From contig JAXHLR010000002.1 in NCBI GenBank assembly GCA_034521975.1, forward strand, positions 186,001 to 250,000: DNA of 64,000 bases, read 5' to 3'. This DNA is from Acidimicrobiales bacterium (GTDB lineage Bacteria; Actinomycetota; Acidimicrobiia; Acidimicrobiales; SKKL01). Position numbers and translations under genes: made by a program. The notes beneath the pieces are model-generated. The model was not told the origin of the DNA and did no database searches. It saw nothing but the letters and a program-made list of their open reading frames with translations. Below are positions 1 through 6,992 of this stretch, piece by piece (position 1 is the first letter of the stretch; each line of letters begins with the position of its first letter).

Positions 1-2
1 GC

Positions 3-80
3 CTGGGTGCCGACGGCCCCCTCGTGGGCGCGGCCGCGGTCGCGTGGCGCAACGTCGGCCTCGACATCGGCATCGCCTGA
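3..80 (+). CDS. C-terminal end of a ROK-family sugar kinase (partial)
   Basis: Only the last 25 codons are present; the frame is open from the window edge to a TGA at 78-80. The residues LGADGPLVGAAAVAWRNV resemble the usual last helix of ROK kinases and glucokinases (LGNDAGxIGAAxLA). Those enzymes phosphorylate glucose or other sugars in the cytoplasm with ATP. The catalytic and zinc motifs would lie upstream of the window, so substrate and activity cannot be judged. The assignment rests on one short motif. Confidence 0.45.
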   Translation: MGADGPLVGAAAVAWRNVGLDIGIA

Positions 81-92
81 GGCGGCGCTGGA

Positions 93-98
93 TACGAT
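93..98 (+). promoter_or_regulatory. -10 element of a leaderless promoter (TACGAT)
   Basis: TACGAT is followed by 7 bases and then the ATG at 106. There is no Shine-Dalgarno, so transcription would start at or next to the start codon. Inferred from spacing and from many similar cases in the window. Confidence 0.5.
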
Positions 99-105
99 CG
101 TGGCC

Positions 106-393
106 ATGCGACCGGTACCGGTGATGAGGGGACGGACGGAGGTGGGCTGGACGCGCGTGGTCCTCGCCATCGTGTGCCGTCCGTGGCTCTGGCCGGTGGC
201 GACCACGACCTTCGTCGGACTGATCCCCCGTCGCTGGTGGGCCCGACACCCGTGGCTGCCGGTTCCCGATGCCGGCTTCCTCACGTTCCGGCTCACCACG
301 GCGTTCGGGCCCGATCCCTCAGCGCCGCCCCCTGCCGAGGTGATCTCGTTCCTGAGGTGGTGCCGTACGTGGCCGCGCGTGGTCCGGCGATGA
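106..393 (+). CDS. Small conserved actinobacterial protein of unknown function
   Basis: A 95-residue basic protein. Residues about 14-40 are hydrophobic and rich in Trp and Val (around IVCRPWLWPVATTTFVGLI). Then come a WW-rich segment, a short LPVPD motif near residues 57-61, and a C-terminal FLRWCRTWPR. This pattern matches small uncharacterised proteins I know from actinobacteria, which usually end in a YLRWC-type motif. It may be membrane-associated, but a clear transmembrane helix is not certain. The ATG at 106 is chosen because the TACGAT hexamer sits 7 bases upstream. No function is proposed. Confidence 0.6.
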   Translation: MRPVPVMRGRTEVGWTRVVLAIVCRPWLWPVATTTFVGLIPRRWWARHPWLPVPDAGFLTFRLTTAFGPDPSAPPPAEVISFLRWCRTWPRVVRR

Positions 394-452
394 GGCCCTC
401 GTCCGCGCCGGCGCCGGCAGCGATCTCTCCCGAGCCGGGACCGGCAGGAAGC

Positions 453-458
453 TAGTCT
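453..458 (+). promoter_or_regulatory. -10 element of a leaderless promoter (TAGTCT)
   Basis: TAGTCT is followed by 6 bases and the ATG at 465 of the HNH gene. No ribosome-binding site precedes the ATG. Confidence 0.5.
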
Positions 459-464
459 GCTGCG

Positions 465-974
465 ATGGGTCGGGCCTTGGTGCTCAACGCGAGCTATGAG
501 CCACTGTGTGTGGTCCCGGCCCGCCGCGCGGTGGTGCTGGTGCTGTCCGAGAAGGCCGAGATCGTCCACGAGTCGGGTGACGAGTACCGCTCCGAGCGCC
601 TCAGCGTGGCGGTCCCCTCGGTCGTGAGGCTCCGCTACTACGTCCGTGTCCCCTACGAACGAGCCACTGCTCTGTCCCGTCGGGCGGTGTTCCATCGCGA
701 TGGTGGGCGGTGCCAGTACTGCGGCGGATCCGCCGAGAGCATCGACCACGTCGTTCCCCGCAGCCGTGGCGGGTCACACGTGTGGGAGAACGTGGTCGCC
801 GCCTGTCGCCGCTGCAACGCCGCCAAGGGCGACCGCCTGCTGGCCGAGACGCCGATGACGCTGCGGACACGGCCGGCGACGCCGCGCGAGCTCAGCTGGA
901 TCATCGTGGCGGTCGCCGATGTGCCCGAGCTGTGGCAGCAGTACCTCCAGCCCAGTCGCCTCATCCCGGCCTAG
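465..974 (+). CDS. HNH endonuclease family protein
   Basis: A 169-residue protein. An N-terminal domain (residues 1-65) begins with ALVLNASYEPL, typical of a widespread group of stand-alone HNH proteins. A zinc-ribbon HNH module follows: CQYCGG near residue 86, IDHVVPRSRGG near 95, and CRRCNAAKGDR near 112. The paired CxxC motifs should bind a structural zinc, and the DH and N residues form the metal-dependent nuclease site. Homologues are common in actinobacteria and cyanobacteria and mostly uncharacterised. It lies 6 bases before menC, but no functional link is evident. Leaderless start at 465. Confidence 0.8.
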   Translation: MGRALVLNASYEPLCVVPARRAVVLVLSEKAEIVHESGDEYRSERLSVAVPSVVRLRYYVRVPYERATALSRRAVFHRDGGRCQYCGGSAESIDHVVPRSRGGSHVWENVVAACRRCNAAKGDRLLAETPMTLRTRPATPRELSWIIVAVADVPELWQQYLQPSRLIPA

Positions 975-980
975 CCGAAG

Positions 981-2081
981 GTGGGCGATCTGTTCCCCTC
1001 GGGACCGCTGCAGCGGATCGATCTGATCAGGGTGTGCGTCCCTCTGGTCACCCCTCTGGTCTCGGCCCACGGAGCCGAGCACGATCGGTGGTCGATCCTG
1101 GTCCGGGTGGTCGGGGTCGACGACGCCGAGGGCTGGGGTGAGTGTCCGGCCTTGGCCGCCCCCACCTACACCTCCGAGTGGCACGAGGGGGCCTGGTCGG
1201 TGCTGCTCAACCACCTCGGGCCTGCCGCGCTGGCCGGTCGCCCCGCCGGCATCAGGGGCCACCCCATGGCGGTGAGCGCCATCGAGGGCGCGCTGATCGA
1301 TCTCGAGCTGCGCCGGCGCGGCGTCTCGCTCGCCGATGCGTTGGGCGCAACCCAGCAGCGGGTGGCGACCTGCGCCGTCCTCGGAGTCGGCACCGACATC
1401 GATCGGTTGCTCGCCGAGGTCGGACAGCGGCTCGATACCGGGGTGCGGGCGGTCAAGCTCAAGGTGGCGCCGGGGTGGGACGCCGAACCGTTGCGCGCGG
1501 TGCGCGAGGCGTGGCCCGACCTGTGGCTGGCCGCCGACGCCAACGGCTCCTTCGGTGATGCCGGTCCGGGTGAGCTCGACTGGTTGGACGAGCTGGGGTT
1601 GGCCTATCTCGAGCAGCCGCTGGCGCCCGACGATCTGGTCGGTTCCGTCCGGTTGGCCGATCGCATGCGCACACCGATCGCCCTCGACGAGTCGGCCACC
1701 AGCGCAGGGATGGTCGAGACGGCCCTGGCACTGGGTCCGGTCGGGGCCGTGAACCTGAAGCCGTCGCGGTTGGGCGGACTCGTGGCCTGTGCCGACGTCC
1801 ACGCCATGCTGGTCGAGCGCGGCGTCGCCATGTGGTGCGGGGGCATGCTCGAGCTCGGCATCGGACGCGCCGCGGCGCTCGCCGTCGCCGCCCTGCCGGG
1901 CGCCACGTTGCCGACCGACCTCGGGCCGTCGGCGGCCTATGTCCTCGACGACGTCACCGATCCGATCGTGCTCGAGTCCGACGGGATGCTCTCGGTGCCG
2001 GCCGGGCCGGGGATCGGACGGGTTCCTGATCCCGGTCGACTCGACGACGTCACCGTCGCTCGGCGATCGATCGGTGGCTGA
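981..2081 (+). CDS. menC: o-Succinylbenzoate synthase (enolase superfamily)
   Basis: A 366-residue member of the mandelate racemase/enolase superfamily. MenC dehydrates SHCHC to o-succinylbenzoate in menaquinone synthesis. Visible catalytic features are the KLK pair near residue 158 (AVKLKVAPGWD), the metal ligands in LAADANG (Asp), LEQPLAPDD (Glu) and ALDESATS (Asp), and the second lysine in NLKPSRLGG. Length is normal. It starts with GTG at 981. Other men genes lie between 40043 and 49768, which supports MenC over a racemase or N-acylamino-acid racemase, but sequence alone cannot exclude those. The next gene overlaps its end by 8 bases. Confidence 0.8.
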   Translation: MGDLFPSGPLQRIDLIRVCVPLVTPLVSAHGAEHDRWSILVRVVGVDDAEGWGECPALAAPTYTSEWHEGAWSVLLNHLGPAALAGRPAGIRGHPMAVSAIEGALIDLELRRRGVSLADALGATQQRVATCAVLGVGTDIDRLLAEVGQRLDTGVRAVKLKVAPGWDAEPLRAVREAWPDLWLAADANGSFGDAGPGELDWLDELGLAYLEQPLAPDDLVGSVRLADRMRTPIALDESATSAGMVETALALGPVGAVNLKPSRLGGLVACADVHAMLVERGVAMWCGGMLELGIGRAAALAVAALPGATLPTDLGPSAAYVLDDVTDPIVLESDGMLSVPAGPGIGRVPDPGRLDDVTVARRSIGG

Positions 2082-2781
2082 GCCCGAGATCGTCGCCGCC
2101 GATCTGGTGCGCGGGTGGCGGGTCGAACGGCGCCGGGGCACTGCGGCCGACCTGCACGATGCCGAGGTGCGCCCCGATGTCGAGGCATCGGTCTGGATCT
2201 GCGAGCCCCTGCGGCCGGCACTGGTGCTCGGGAGCACCCAGCGTGACCTGGTCGTGCCGCCGGGGCCTCTCGAACGGGGCGGCATCGATCTGGTTCGTCG
2301 CCGCAGCGGCGGGGGAGCGGTGCTGCTGCTTCCCGGACGGTCGACCTGGATCGACTTCGTGATCCCCGTCGGCCACTCGCTGTGGGACGCCGATGTCGGT
2401 CGCGCCACCCACTGGGTGGGCGACACCATGGCCCGCGCGCTCACCTCCTCGGGGATCGAGTCCGTGCCACATCGGGGAGCGATGCGCCCGAGCGATTGGT
2501 CCCGGCTGGTGTGCTTCGCGGGCCTCGGCCCCGGCGAGGTCGTCGATCCCCGTGGGCGCAAGCTGGTGGGCCTGTCCCAGCGGCGCACCCGTCACGCTGC
2601 TCGGTTCCAGACGGTCCTCTACCACCGCGGTGAGCCGTCCGAGATCGTCGACCTGCTCGGCCTCGGCGCACCCGAGGCCGAGCAGGTGGCCGCTGTGCTC
2701 GAGGCCGGCGCGCGGTCGGTGGCGGTGGACCCCGACGCCTTCGTCGAGGCGCTGCTCGGGTCGCTGCCCCTGTCTCGCTGA
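2074..2781 (+). CDS. Lipoate/biotin-protein ligase A/B family protein
   Basis: A 235-residue protein of the lipoate-protein ligase fold. Evidence: PALVLGSTQRD near residue 50, the RRSGGGAVLL segment near 72-81 (family RRxSGGGAVxH, lipoyl-AMP loop), and a glycine-rich GRKLVGLSQRR near 165-175 that aligns with the ligand-binding GxKIxGxAQRR. The histidine that often follows GGGAV is replaced by Leu. The enzyme would attach or transfer lipoyl or octanoyl groups to carrier lysines in the cytoplasm. The GTG at 2074 is preferred because it overlaps the menC stop by 8 bases and fits the family's length. Exact substrate unknown. Confidence 0.7.
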   Translation: MAEPEIVAADLVRGWRVERRRGTAADLHDAEVRPDVEASVWICEPLRPALVLGSTQRDLVVPPGPLERGGIDLVRRRSGGGAVLLLPGRSTWIDFVIPVGHSLWDADVGRATHWVGDTMARALTSSGIESVPHRGAMRPSDWSRLVCFAGLGPGEVVDPRGRKLVGLSQRRTRHAARFQTVLYHRGEPSEIVDLLGLGAPEAEQVAAVLEAGARSVAVDPDAFVEALLGSLPLSR

Positions 2782-2874
2782 ACCATCCGGCCCCCTGACC
2801 CGATCGCGTGACCTCACGCGGTCGAACTCGCGCGTTCCGCGCGCGGTTGTCGGGGGTCCAGAGGGGGCGAGTGG

Positions 2875-2903
2875 TTGACGAGTGGGAGCGAGGGGCGTAA
2901 AGT
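2875..2903 (+). promoter_or_regulatory. Predicted sigma-A type promoter of the dcw cluster
   Basis: TTGACG at 2875-2880 and TAAAGT at 2898-2903 are separated by exactly 17 bases. This is the best -35/-10 pair in the window. It lies 116 bases before mraZ and is covered by the MraZ-type repeats. Confidence 0.65.
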
Positions 2904-2927
2904 GGGGCGAAATGGAGGACAGGGGAG
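2883..2927 (+). promoter_or_regulatory. MraZ operator: five repeats at 10-base spacing
   Basis: Five 5-base blocks start at 2883 (TGGGA), 2893 (GGGCG), 2903 (TGGGG), 2913 (TGGAG) and 2923 (GGGAG), each separated by 5 bases. MraZ is known to bind tandem TGGGN boxes with 5-base spacers upstream of its own gene and to repress the dcw cluster. Three blocks start with TGG and two are degenerate. The array spans the -10 hexamer, so bound MraZ would block RNA polymerase. Confidence 0.7.
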
Positions 2928-3018
2928 CACAGGTTCCGTCCAGTCCCATCGCCCTCCACCCACCGACAGCCATCCATCCCGAACCCAGCAAGCGGCCTGA
3001 TCCACGAGAGGGGGCGCC

Positions 3019-3438
3019 GTGTTCCTCGGAACCTTCGAGCACTCCCTCGACGACAAGGGGCGAGTGGTGCTCCCGTCGGCGTTCCGCAGCGCGCTCGCTG
3101 AGGGAGGGGTGCTGGCCAAGCTCGACGACTGCATCGGTCTCTGGACCCCGGAGGAGTTCGAAAAGGTGGCATCGCTGCTGCAGGACAAGGTGAGAGAGGG
3201 CCAGGTCAGCCAGGACGCGCTGCGCGTCTTCGCCGCCGATGCCGCCACCGTCCGGCCCGACTCACAGGGCCGCATCTCGATCCCGCCCCGTCTCCGCGAG
3301 CACAGCGGTCTCGACCGCGAGCTGATCATCAACGGTCGACTCGATCGCATCGAGCTCTGGAGCGTCGAGCGGTGGTCCGGGGTCAGCACCGACGCCGACT
3401 CCAAGCTCGCCAGCGCAGTCTCGGTCATCGGGCTCTGA
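3019..3438 (+). CDS. mraZ: Transcriptional regulator MraZ
   Basis: A 139-residue protein with two swapped-hairpin AbrB-like halves. The first carries DDKGRVVLPSAFR near residues 11-23, the second DSQGRISIPPRLR near residues 80-92. These DxKGRxxxP motifs are diagnostic for MraZ. The family forms ring oligomers that bind tandem repeats and regulate the dcw cluster, mostly as a repressor. It is the first gene of the cluster. The GTG at 3019 gives the canonical MFLGTFEHSLDDKGR start. TGGGN-type repeats lie about 90-135 bases upstream. Confidence 0.95.
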   Translation: MFLGTFEHSLDDKGRVVLPSAFRSALAEGGVLAKLDDCIGLWTPEEFEKVASLLQDKVREGQVSQDALRVFAADAATVRPDSQGRISIPPRLREHSGLDRELIINGRLDRIELWSVERWSGVSTDADSKLASAVSVIGL

Positions 3439-3507
3439 CCATCGATCTCCACGTCCCGTCCCCGAACACCGACAGGTTCTGACACGACCACCCCCAACAC
3501 GGCGACA

Positions 3508-3632
3508 GCCGCTCATGTGCAACCCCCCGACCGGCGAGATGGAAGGCCCCTACTCCGCCCGCTTCCCATTCAGTCCGATCGGGGAGACATCCCGACGGGC
3601 GTTCGGCGGTCGGGGGGTTGCAGATGAGCGGC
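3508..3632 (+). promoter_or_regulatory. Long folded leader element upstream of rsmH
   Basis: Positions 3508-3537 pair with 3603-3632 with two mismatches (3517/3623 and 3534/3606), giving a stem of about 30 base pairs. The arms are C-rich (AACCCCCCGACC) and G-rich (GGTCGGGGGGTT). Inside, 3556-3561 pairs with 3596-3601, and 3562-3567 with 3581-3586 around a 13-base loop. The stem ends 11 bases before the GAGG ribosome-binding site of rsmH. A structured mraW RNA motif is known in actinobacterial leaders of this same gene; this may be a relative or an independent element. I could not test covariation. Confidence 0.6.
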
Positions 3633-3652
3633 GGTTCGATCCGAGGATGACG

Positions 3653-4630
3653 ATGGACAACCACACTCCCGACCACAGCGACCGTTCACCCGCCGACGGG
3701 TTCGAGCACCGACCGGTCATGGTCGAGGAGATCGTCGCGCTGTTCGAACCGGTCCCAACCGGACTGGTGGTCGACGCCACGATCGGGGGCGGCGGACACG
3801 CGCACGCGGTGCTGGACTCCCGGCCCGATCTCGTCCTGCTCGGGCTCGACCAGGACGCCGACGCCATCGCCGCGGCCACCGAGCGCCTGGCCCCCTTCGG
3901 CGACCGGGTGACGATCCGTCGAGCCCGGTTCGACGAGCTCACCCAGGTGGTCGAGTCCATCGGGCACCTCGACGTGGTGGCCGTGTTGTTCGACCTCGGC
4001 GTCAGTTCCTGGCAGCTCGACGACGCCGCCCGGGGCTTCAGCTACCGCCGGCCCGCACCGCTCGACATGCGGATGGACCAGCGGTCCGAGCGCAGCGCCG
4101 ACGACGTGGTGAACCGCTACTCCGAGCGGGACCTGAGCCGGGTCCTTCGCACCTACGGCGACGAGCGCTTCGCCCGTCCGATCGCGCGGGCGATCGTCGC
4201 CGCGCGCCCGGTGCACACCACCGTCGACCTCGCCGAGGTCGTCCGGTCCGCCATCCCCGCCCCGGCCCGGCGTCGGGGTGGACATCCCGCCACCCGCTCG
4301 TTCCAGGCCATCCGCATCGAGGTCAACCAGGAGCTGGCCGTGCTGCCCAGCGCGATCGACCAGGCCGTCGCCCTGCTCGTCCCGGGCGGACGGTGTGCGG
4401 TGCTGACCTACCACTCGGGCGAGGACCGCATCGTGAAGGAACGGTTCCTGGTGGCCGAGTCCGGTGGCTGCACCTGTCCCGATCATCTGCCCTGCGTCTG
4501 TGGCGCGGTGCCCAAGGTGCGTCTGTTGCGTCGCGGCGGTTGGACCCCGACCGCTGACGAGCGTGCCACCAACCGTCGGGCCGAGAGCGCGCGCCTGCGC
4601 GCGGTCGAGAAGCTGGAGGCCGCGGCGTGA
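3653..4630 (+). CDS. rsmH: 16S rRNA (cytosine-1402-N4)-methyltransferase
   Basis: A 325-residue RsmH (MraW), which methylates N4 of C1402 in 16S rRNA using SAM. FEHRPVMVEEIVALF near residues 18-32 is the usual opening. VVDATIGGGGHAHAVL near 42-57 is the SAM-binding loop, and LFDLGVSSWQLDD near 112-124 and RGFSYRRPAPLDMRMD follow. The C-terminus ends in a typical RRAESARLRAVEKL. The ATG at 3653 is chosen because GAGG ends 6 bases upstream; an ATG at 3647 abuts the GAGG. The frame stays open upstream through the leader fold, which makes longer starts possible but less likely. Confidence 0.93.
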   Translation: MDNHTPDHSDRSPADGFEHRPVMVEEIVALFEPVPTGLVVDATIGGGGHAHAVLDSRPDLVLLGLDQDADAIAAATERLAPFGDRVTIRRARFDELTQVVESIGHLDVVAVLFDLGVSSWQLDDAARGFSYRRPAPLDMRMDQRSERSADDVVNRYSERDLSRVLRTYGDERFARPIARAIVAARPVHTTVDLAEVVRSAIPAPARRRGGHPATRSFQAIRIEVNQELAVLPSAIDQAVALLVPGGRCAVLTYHSGEDRIVKERFLVAESGGCTCPDHLPCVCGAVPKVRLLRRGGWTPTADERATNRRAESARLRAVEKLEAAA

Positions 4631-5109
4631 GCATCCTGAGCATCGAGGCCCCTGCCCGGCGAGGTGCCGGCCCCGATCGGGTCGGCGATCCGGCTCCACG
4701 TCGCGACGACCGTCCTCCGCTGCGCCTGGTCGAACCGGAGGCCCCACGGCGTCGACTTCGCGTGGGGGTCGTCGGCACCACGCTGCTCGTGGCGCTGTGT
4801 GCCGGCATCTTCGGACTGGCCGCGGTTCACACCCTGGTCGTGCAGGCCCAGTTCGAGCTCGACCGCCTCGACCAGCAGGTGGCCGACCGCCAGGGCGAGC
4901 TCGACTCGCTGCGCCTGGAGGTCGCAGGGCTCGAATCGCCCGAGGCCATCACCGAGGCCGCTCGTGACCTCGGGCTGGTGACGCCCTCCGAGCGGGTCTA
5001 CCTGGATCCCGTGCAGACTCCGGTGCCCGAGCGCGGGCCTGGCGCCGAACGGGGCCCGCCCCCGCCGGGCGAGGAGCAGGCAGCCCGATCGGTGGCCGGC
5101 GGACGATGA
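4627..5109 (+). CDS. ftsL: FtsL-like division protein
   Basis: A 160-residue bitopic membrane protein. Residues 1-45 are a basic, Pro/Arg-rich cytoplasmic tail. About 46-70 form one transmembrane helix (VGTTLLVALCAGIFGLAAV). Residues 75-105 form a short periplasmic coiled coil (FELDRLDQQVADRQGELDSL), followed by ARDLGLVTPSERVYL, which is common in FtsL and DivIC. The tail is proline-rich. FtsL helps form the FtsQLB complex at the septum. Identity rests on topology and on its place between rsmH and ftsI. It starts with GTG overlapping the rsmH stop by 4 bases and ends with an ATGA overlap to ftsI. Confidence 0.8.
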   Translation: MSILSIEAPARRGAGPDRVGDPAPRRDDRPPLRLVEPEAPRRRLRVGVVGTTLLVALCAGIFGLAAVHTLVVQAQFELDRLDQQVADRQGELDSLRLEVAGLESPEAITEAARDLGLVTPSERVYLDPVQTPVPERGPGAERGPPPPGEEQAARSVAGGR

Positions 5110-6992
5110 GCAGGCGCCCCCCGGTCACACGTCGCGCCGGTGGGCTGGTCCGGTCCTCGGGGACCTCCCCGTCTCCCCGACGTGTCCATCGACGCCGCCT
5201 CTGGGGGTTGTTGATCGCGCTCACGATGTTGTTCGTTGGTGTGGTCGCCCGGGTCGCGGACCTGCAGCTCGTGGCCCAGGAGCGCTACGTCGCCTACGGT
5301 CAGAACCAGCGCCTGCGGTCGGAGGTGCTGCCTGCCAGCCGCGGATCGGTCCTGGATCGCAGCGGTGCCGAGCTCGTGCTGTCGGTCCCGGCGACCACGG
5401 TCTGGGCAGACCCCAGCCGTGTGACCGACCCGGCCGGAGCCGCGGAGGCCTTGGCGCGCCTGCTCGACCTCGACCCCTCATGGCTGCGGGAGCGCTTCAG
5501 CCGCGTCTCGCGGTTCGAGTACCTTGCCCGCCAGGTCGACGACGAGACCGCGGCGGCGGTCGCCGAGCTGGACCTCGAGGGCGTGTACCTCCGGGCCGAA
5601 CCGGCCCGGGTGCGTCCCTCGGGGGACCTGGCGCGCACCGTGCTGGGCGATGCCGACATCGATGGTGGTGGGGTCTCGGGGGTCGAGCTGCAGTTCGACG
5701 ACTTCCTGAGTGGCACGCCCGGCGAGGTCGTGTTCGAGCGCAGCCTCAACGGAGGGGTGCCGATCCCGGTCGGAGAGCATCAGGTCGAGCCCGCCCGTCG
5801 CGGCGACGATGTGGTCTTGACCATCGACGGATCGTTGCAGCACCTCGCCGAGGAGGCGCTGGCCGACTGGGTGGTCGAGATGGAGGCCGATCACGCCTCG
5901 ATGATCGTCAGCGTTCCCGGGACCGGTGAGGTCCTGGCCATGGTCAACCTCTCCACCGATCCCGACAGCGGCGAGGCGGTGCCGTCGGGATACAACCAGG
6001 CCCTGGTCGACAGCTTCGCCCCGGGCTCGGTGCTGAAGCTGGTGACGGTCGCCGCCTCGCTCGAGGAGGGGCTCAGCACACCGTGGCGCGAGCTGCGCGT
6101 GCCCGCTCAGCTCCTGGTCGCCGACAGCTGGTTCCACGACTCCACGCCACATGCCACCGAGCCGTGGTCGGTGAGTCGCATCCTCGTCGACTCGTCCAAC
6201 GTCGGTGCGATCATGCTCGGTCAAGAGCTGGGGGAGCAGCGGGTCAGCTCCTACCTCGAGGACTTCGGCTTCGGTGAACCCACCGGGATCGGGTTTCCCG
6301 GTGAGAGCCCCGGTCTCCTGCGCCCGGTGGAGGACTGGCACGGGTCCGACATCGCGGGCAACGTGATCGGTACCGGTGTTTCGGTCACCGCGGCTCAGGT
6401 CCTCGCCGCCTACAACGTGGTCGCCAACGACGGAGTCCACGTGCCGCTGCGGCTCGTCTCGGCTCACGTCGACGCCGAGGGCGACCGCCATGAGGTCCCC
6501 GTCGCCGAATCCCACCGGGTCATCTCCGAACGCACGAGCGATCAGGTCGCCACCATGCTCACCGAGGTGATCGACGAGGGCACCGGACGGCGGGCCGCCG
6601 TGCCCGGCTACGAGGTGGCGGGCAAGACCGGAACCGCATGGAAGCGTCTCGACGACGGCGGGTTCGGCGAGGCCGGCAGCCGACGCTACATGGCCACCTT
6701 CGTGGGGTTCGCGCCGGTCGAGGACCCCAGGGTCTCGGTGATCGTGGTGGTCGACGACCCCACGAGCAACTACTCCGGTGGGGCCGCGGCGGCGCCCGCG
6801 TTCGCCCGCGTCACCGAGCACGCGCTGCGCCTGCTCGACGTGCCGCCAAGCCGGGTTCGGACCGATGGTGCATCGGAACCTATCCTGGTGTCGGCCTCGA
6901 GCCCCTCGGCGGAGTCCGCCAGAGTCCGAGCGCCCGTGGTCGCAGATCCTGCCGCGGGTGACGCCGCAGCAGGAGATGCCCGTGATCGCTGA
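5106..6992 (+). CDS. ftsI: Septal peptidoglycan transpeptidase FtsI (PBP3)
   Basis: A 628-residue class B penicillin-binding protein. It has a basic N-terminus, a membrane anchor near residues 36-52, a dimerisation domain starting near VLPASRGSVLDRSG, and a transpeptidase domain. The three active-site motifs are SVLK (Ser308 to Lys311), SSN (363-365) and KTG (507-509). It cross-links septal peptidoglycan with FtsW as glycosyltransferase partner. The C-terminus extends about 60 residues past the domain with an Ala/Pro/Asp-rich tail. The ATG at 5106 overlaps the ftsL stop. murE starts inside its last codons. Confidence 0.93.
   Translation: MSRRPPVTRRAGGLVRSSGTSPSPRRVHRRRLWGLLIALTMLFVGVVARVADLQLVAQERYVAYGQNQRLRSEVLPASRGSVLDRSGAELVLSVPATTVWADPSRVTDPAGAAEALARLLDLDPSWLRERFSRVSRFEYLARQVDDETAAAVAELDLEGVYLRAEPARVRPSGDLARTVLGDADIDGGGVSGVELQFDDFLSGTPGEVVFERSLNGGVPIPVGEHQVEPARRGDDVVLTIDGSLQHLAEEALADWVVEMEADHASMIVSVPGTGEVLAMVNLSTDPDSGEAVPSGYNQALVDSFAPGSVLKLVTVAASLEEGLSTPWRELRVPAQLLVADSWFHDSTPHATEPWSVSRILVDSSNVGAIMLGQELGEQRVSSYLEDFGFGEPTGIGFPGESPGLLRPVEDWHGSDIAGNVIGTGVSVTAAQVLAAYNVVANDGVHVPLRLVSAHVDAEGDRHEVPVAESHRVISERTSDQVATMLTEVIDEGTGRRAAVPGYEVAGKTGTAWKRLDDGGFGEAGSRRYMATFVGFAPVEDPRVSVIVVVDDPTSNYSGGAAAAPAFARVTEHALRLLDVPPSRVRTDGASEPILVSASSPSAESARVRAPVVADPAAGDAAAGDARDR

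Noticed and set aside
774-2588. A 604-codon minus-strand open frame opposite the HNH gene, menC and the lipoate-ligase-like gene
   Set aside because: Arg/Gly/His-rich with no domain features; it is a high-GC shadow of well-supported plus-strand genes.
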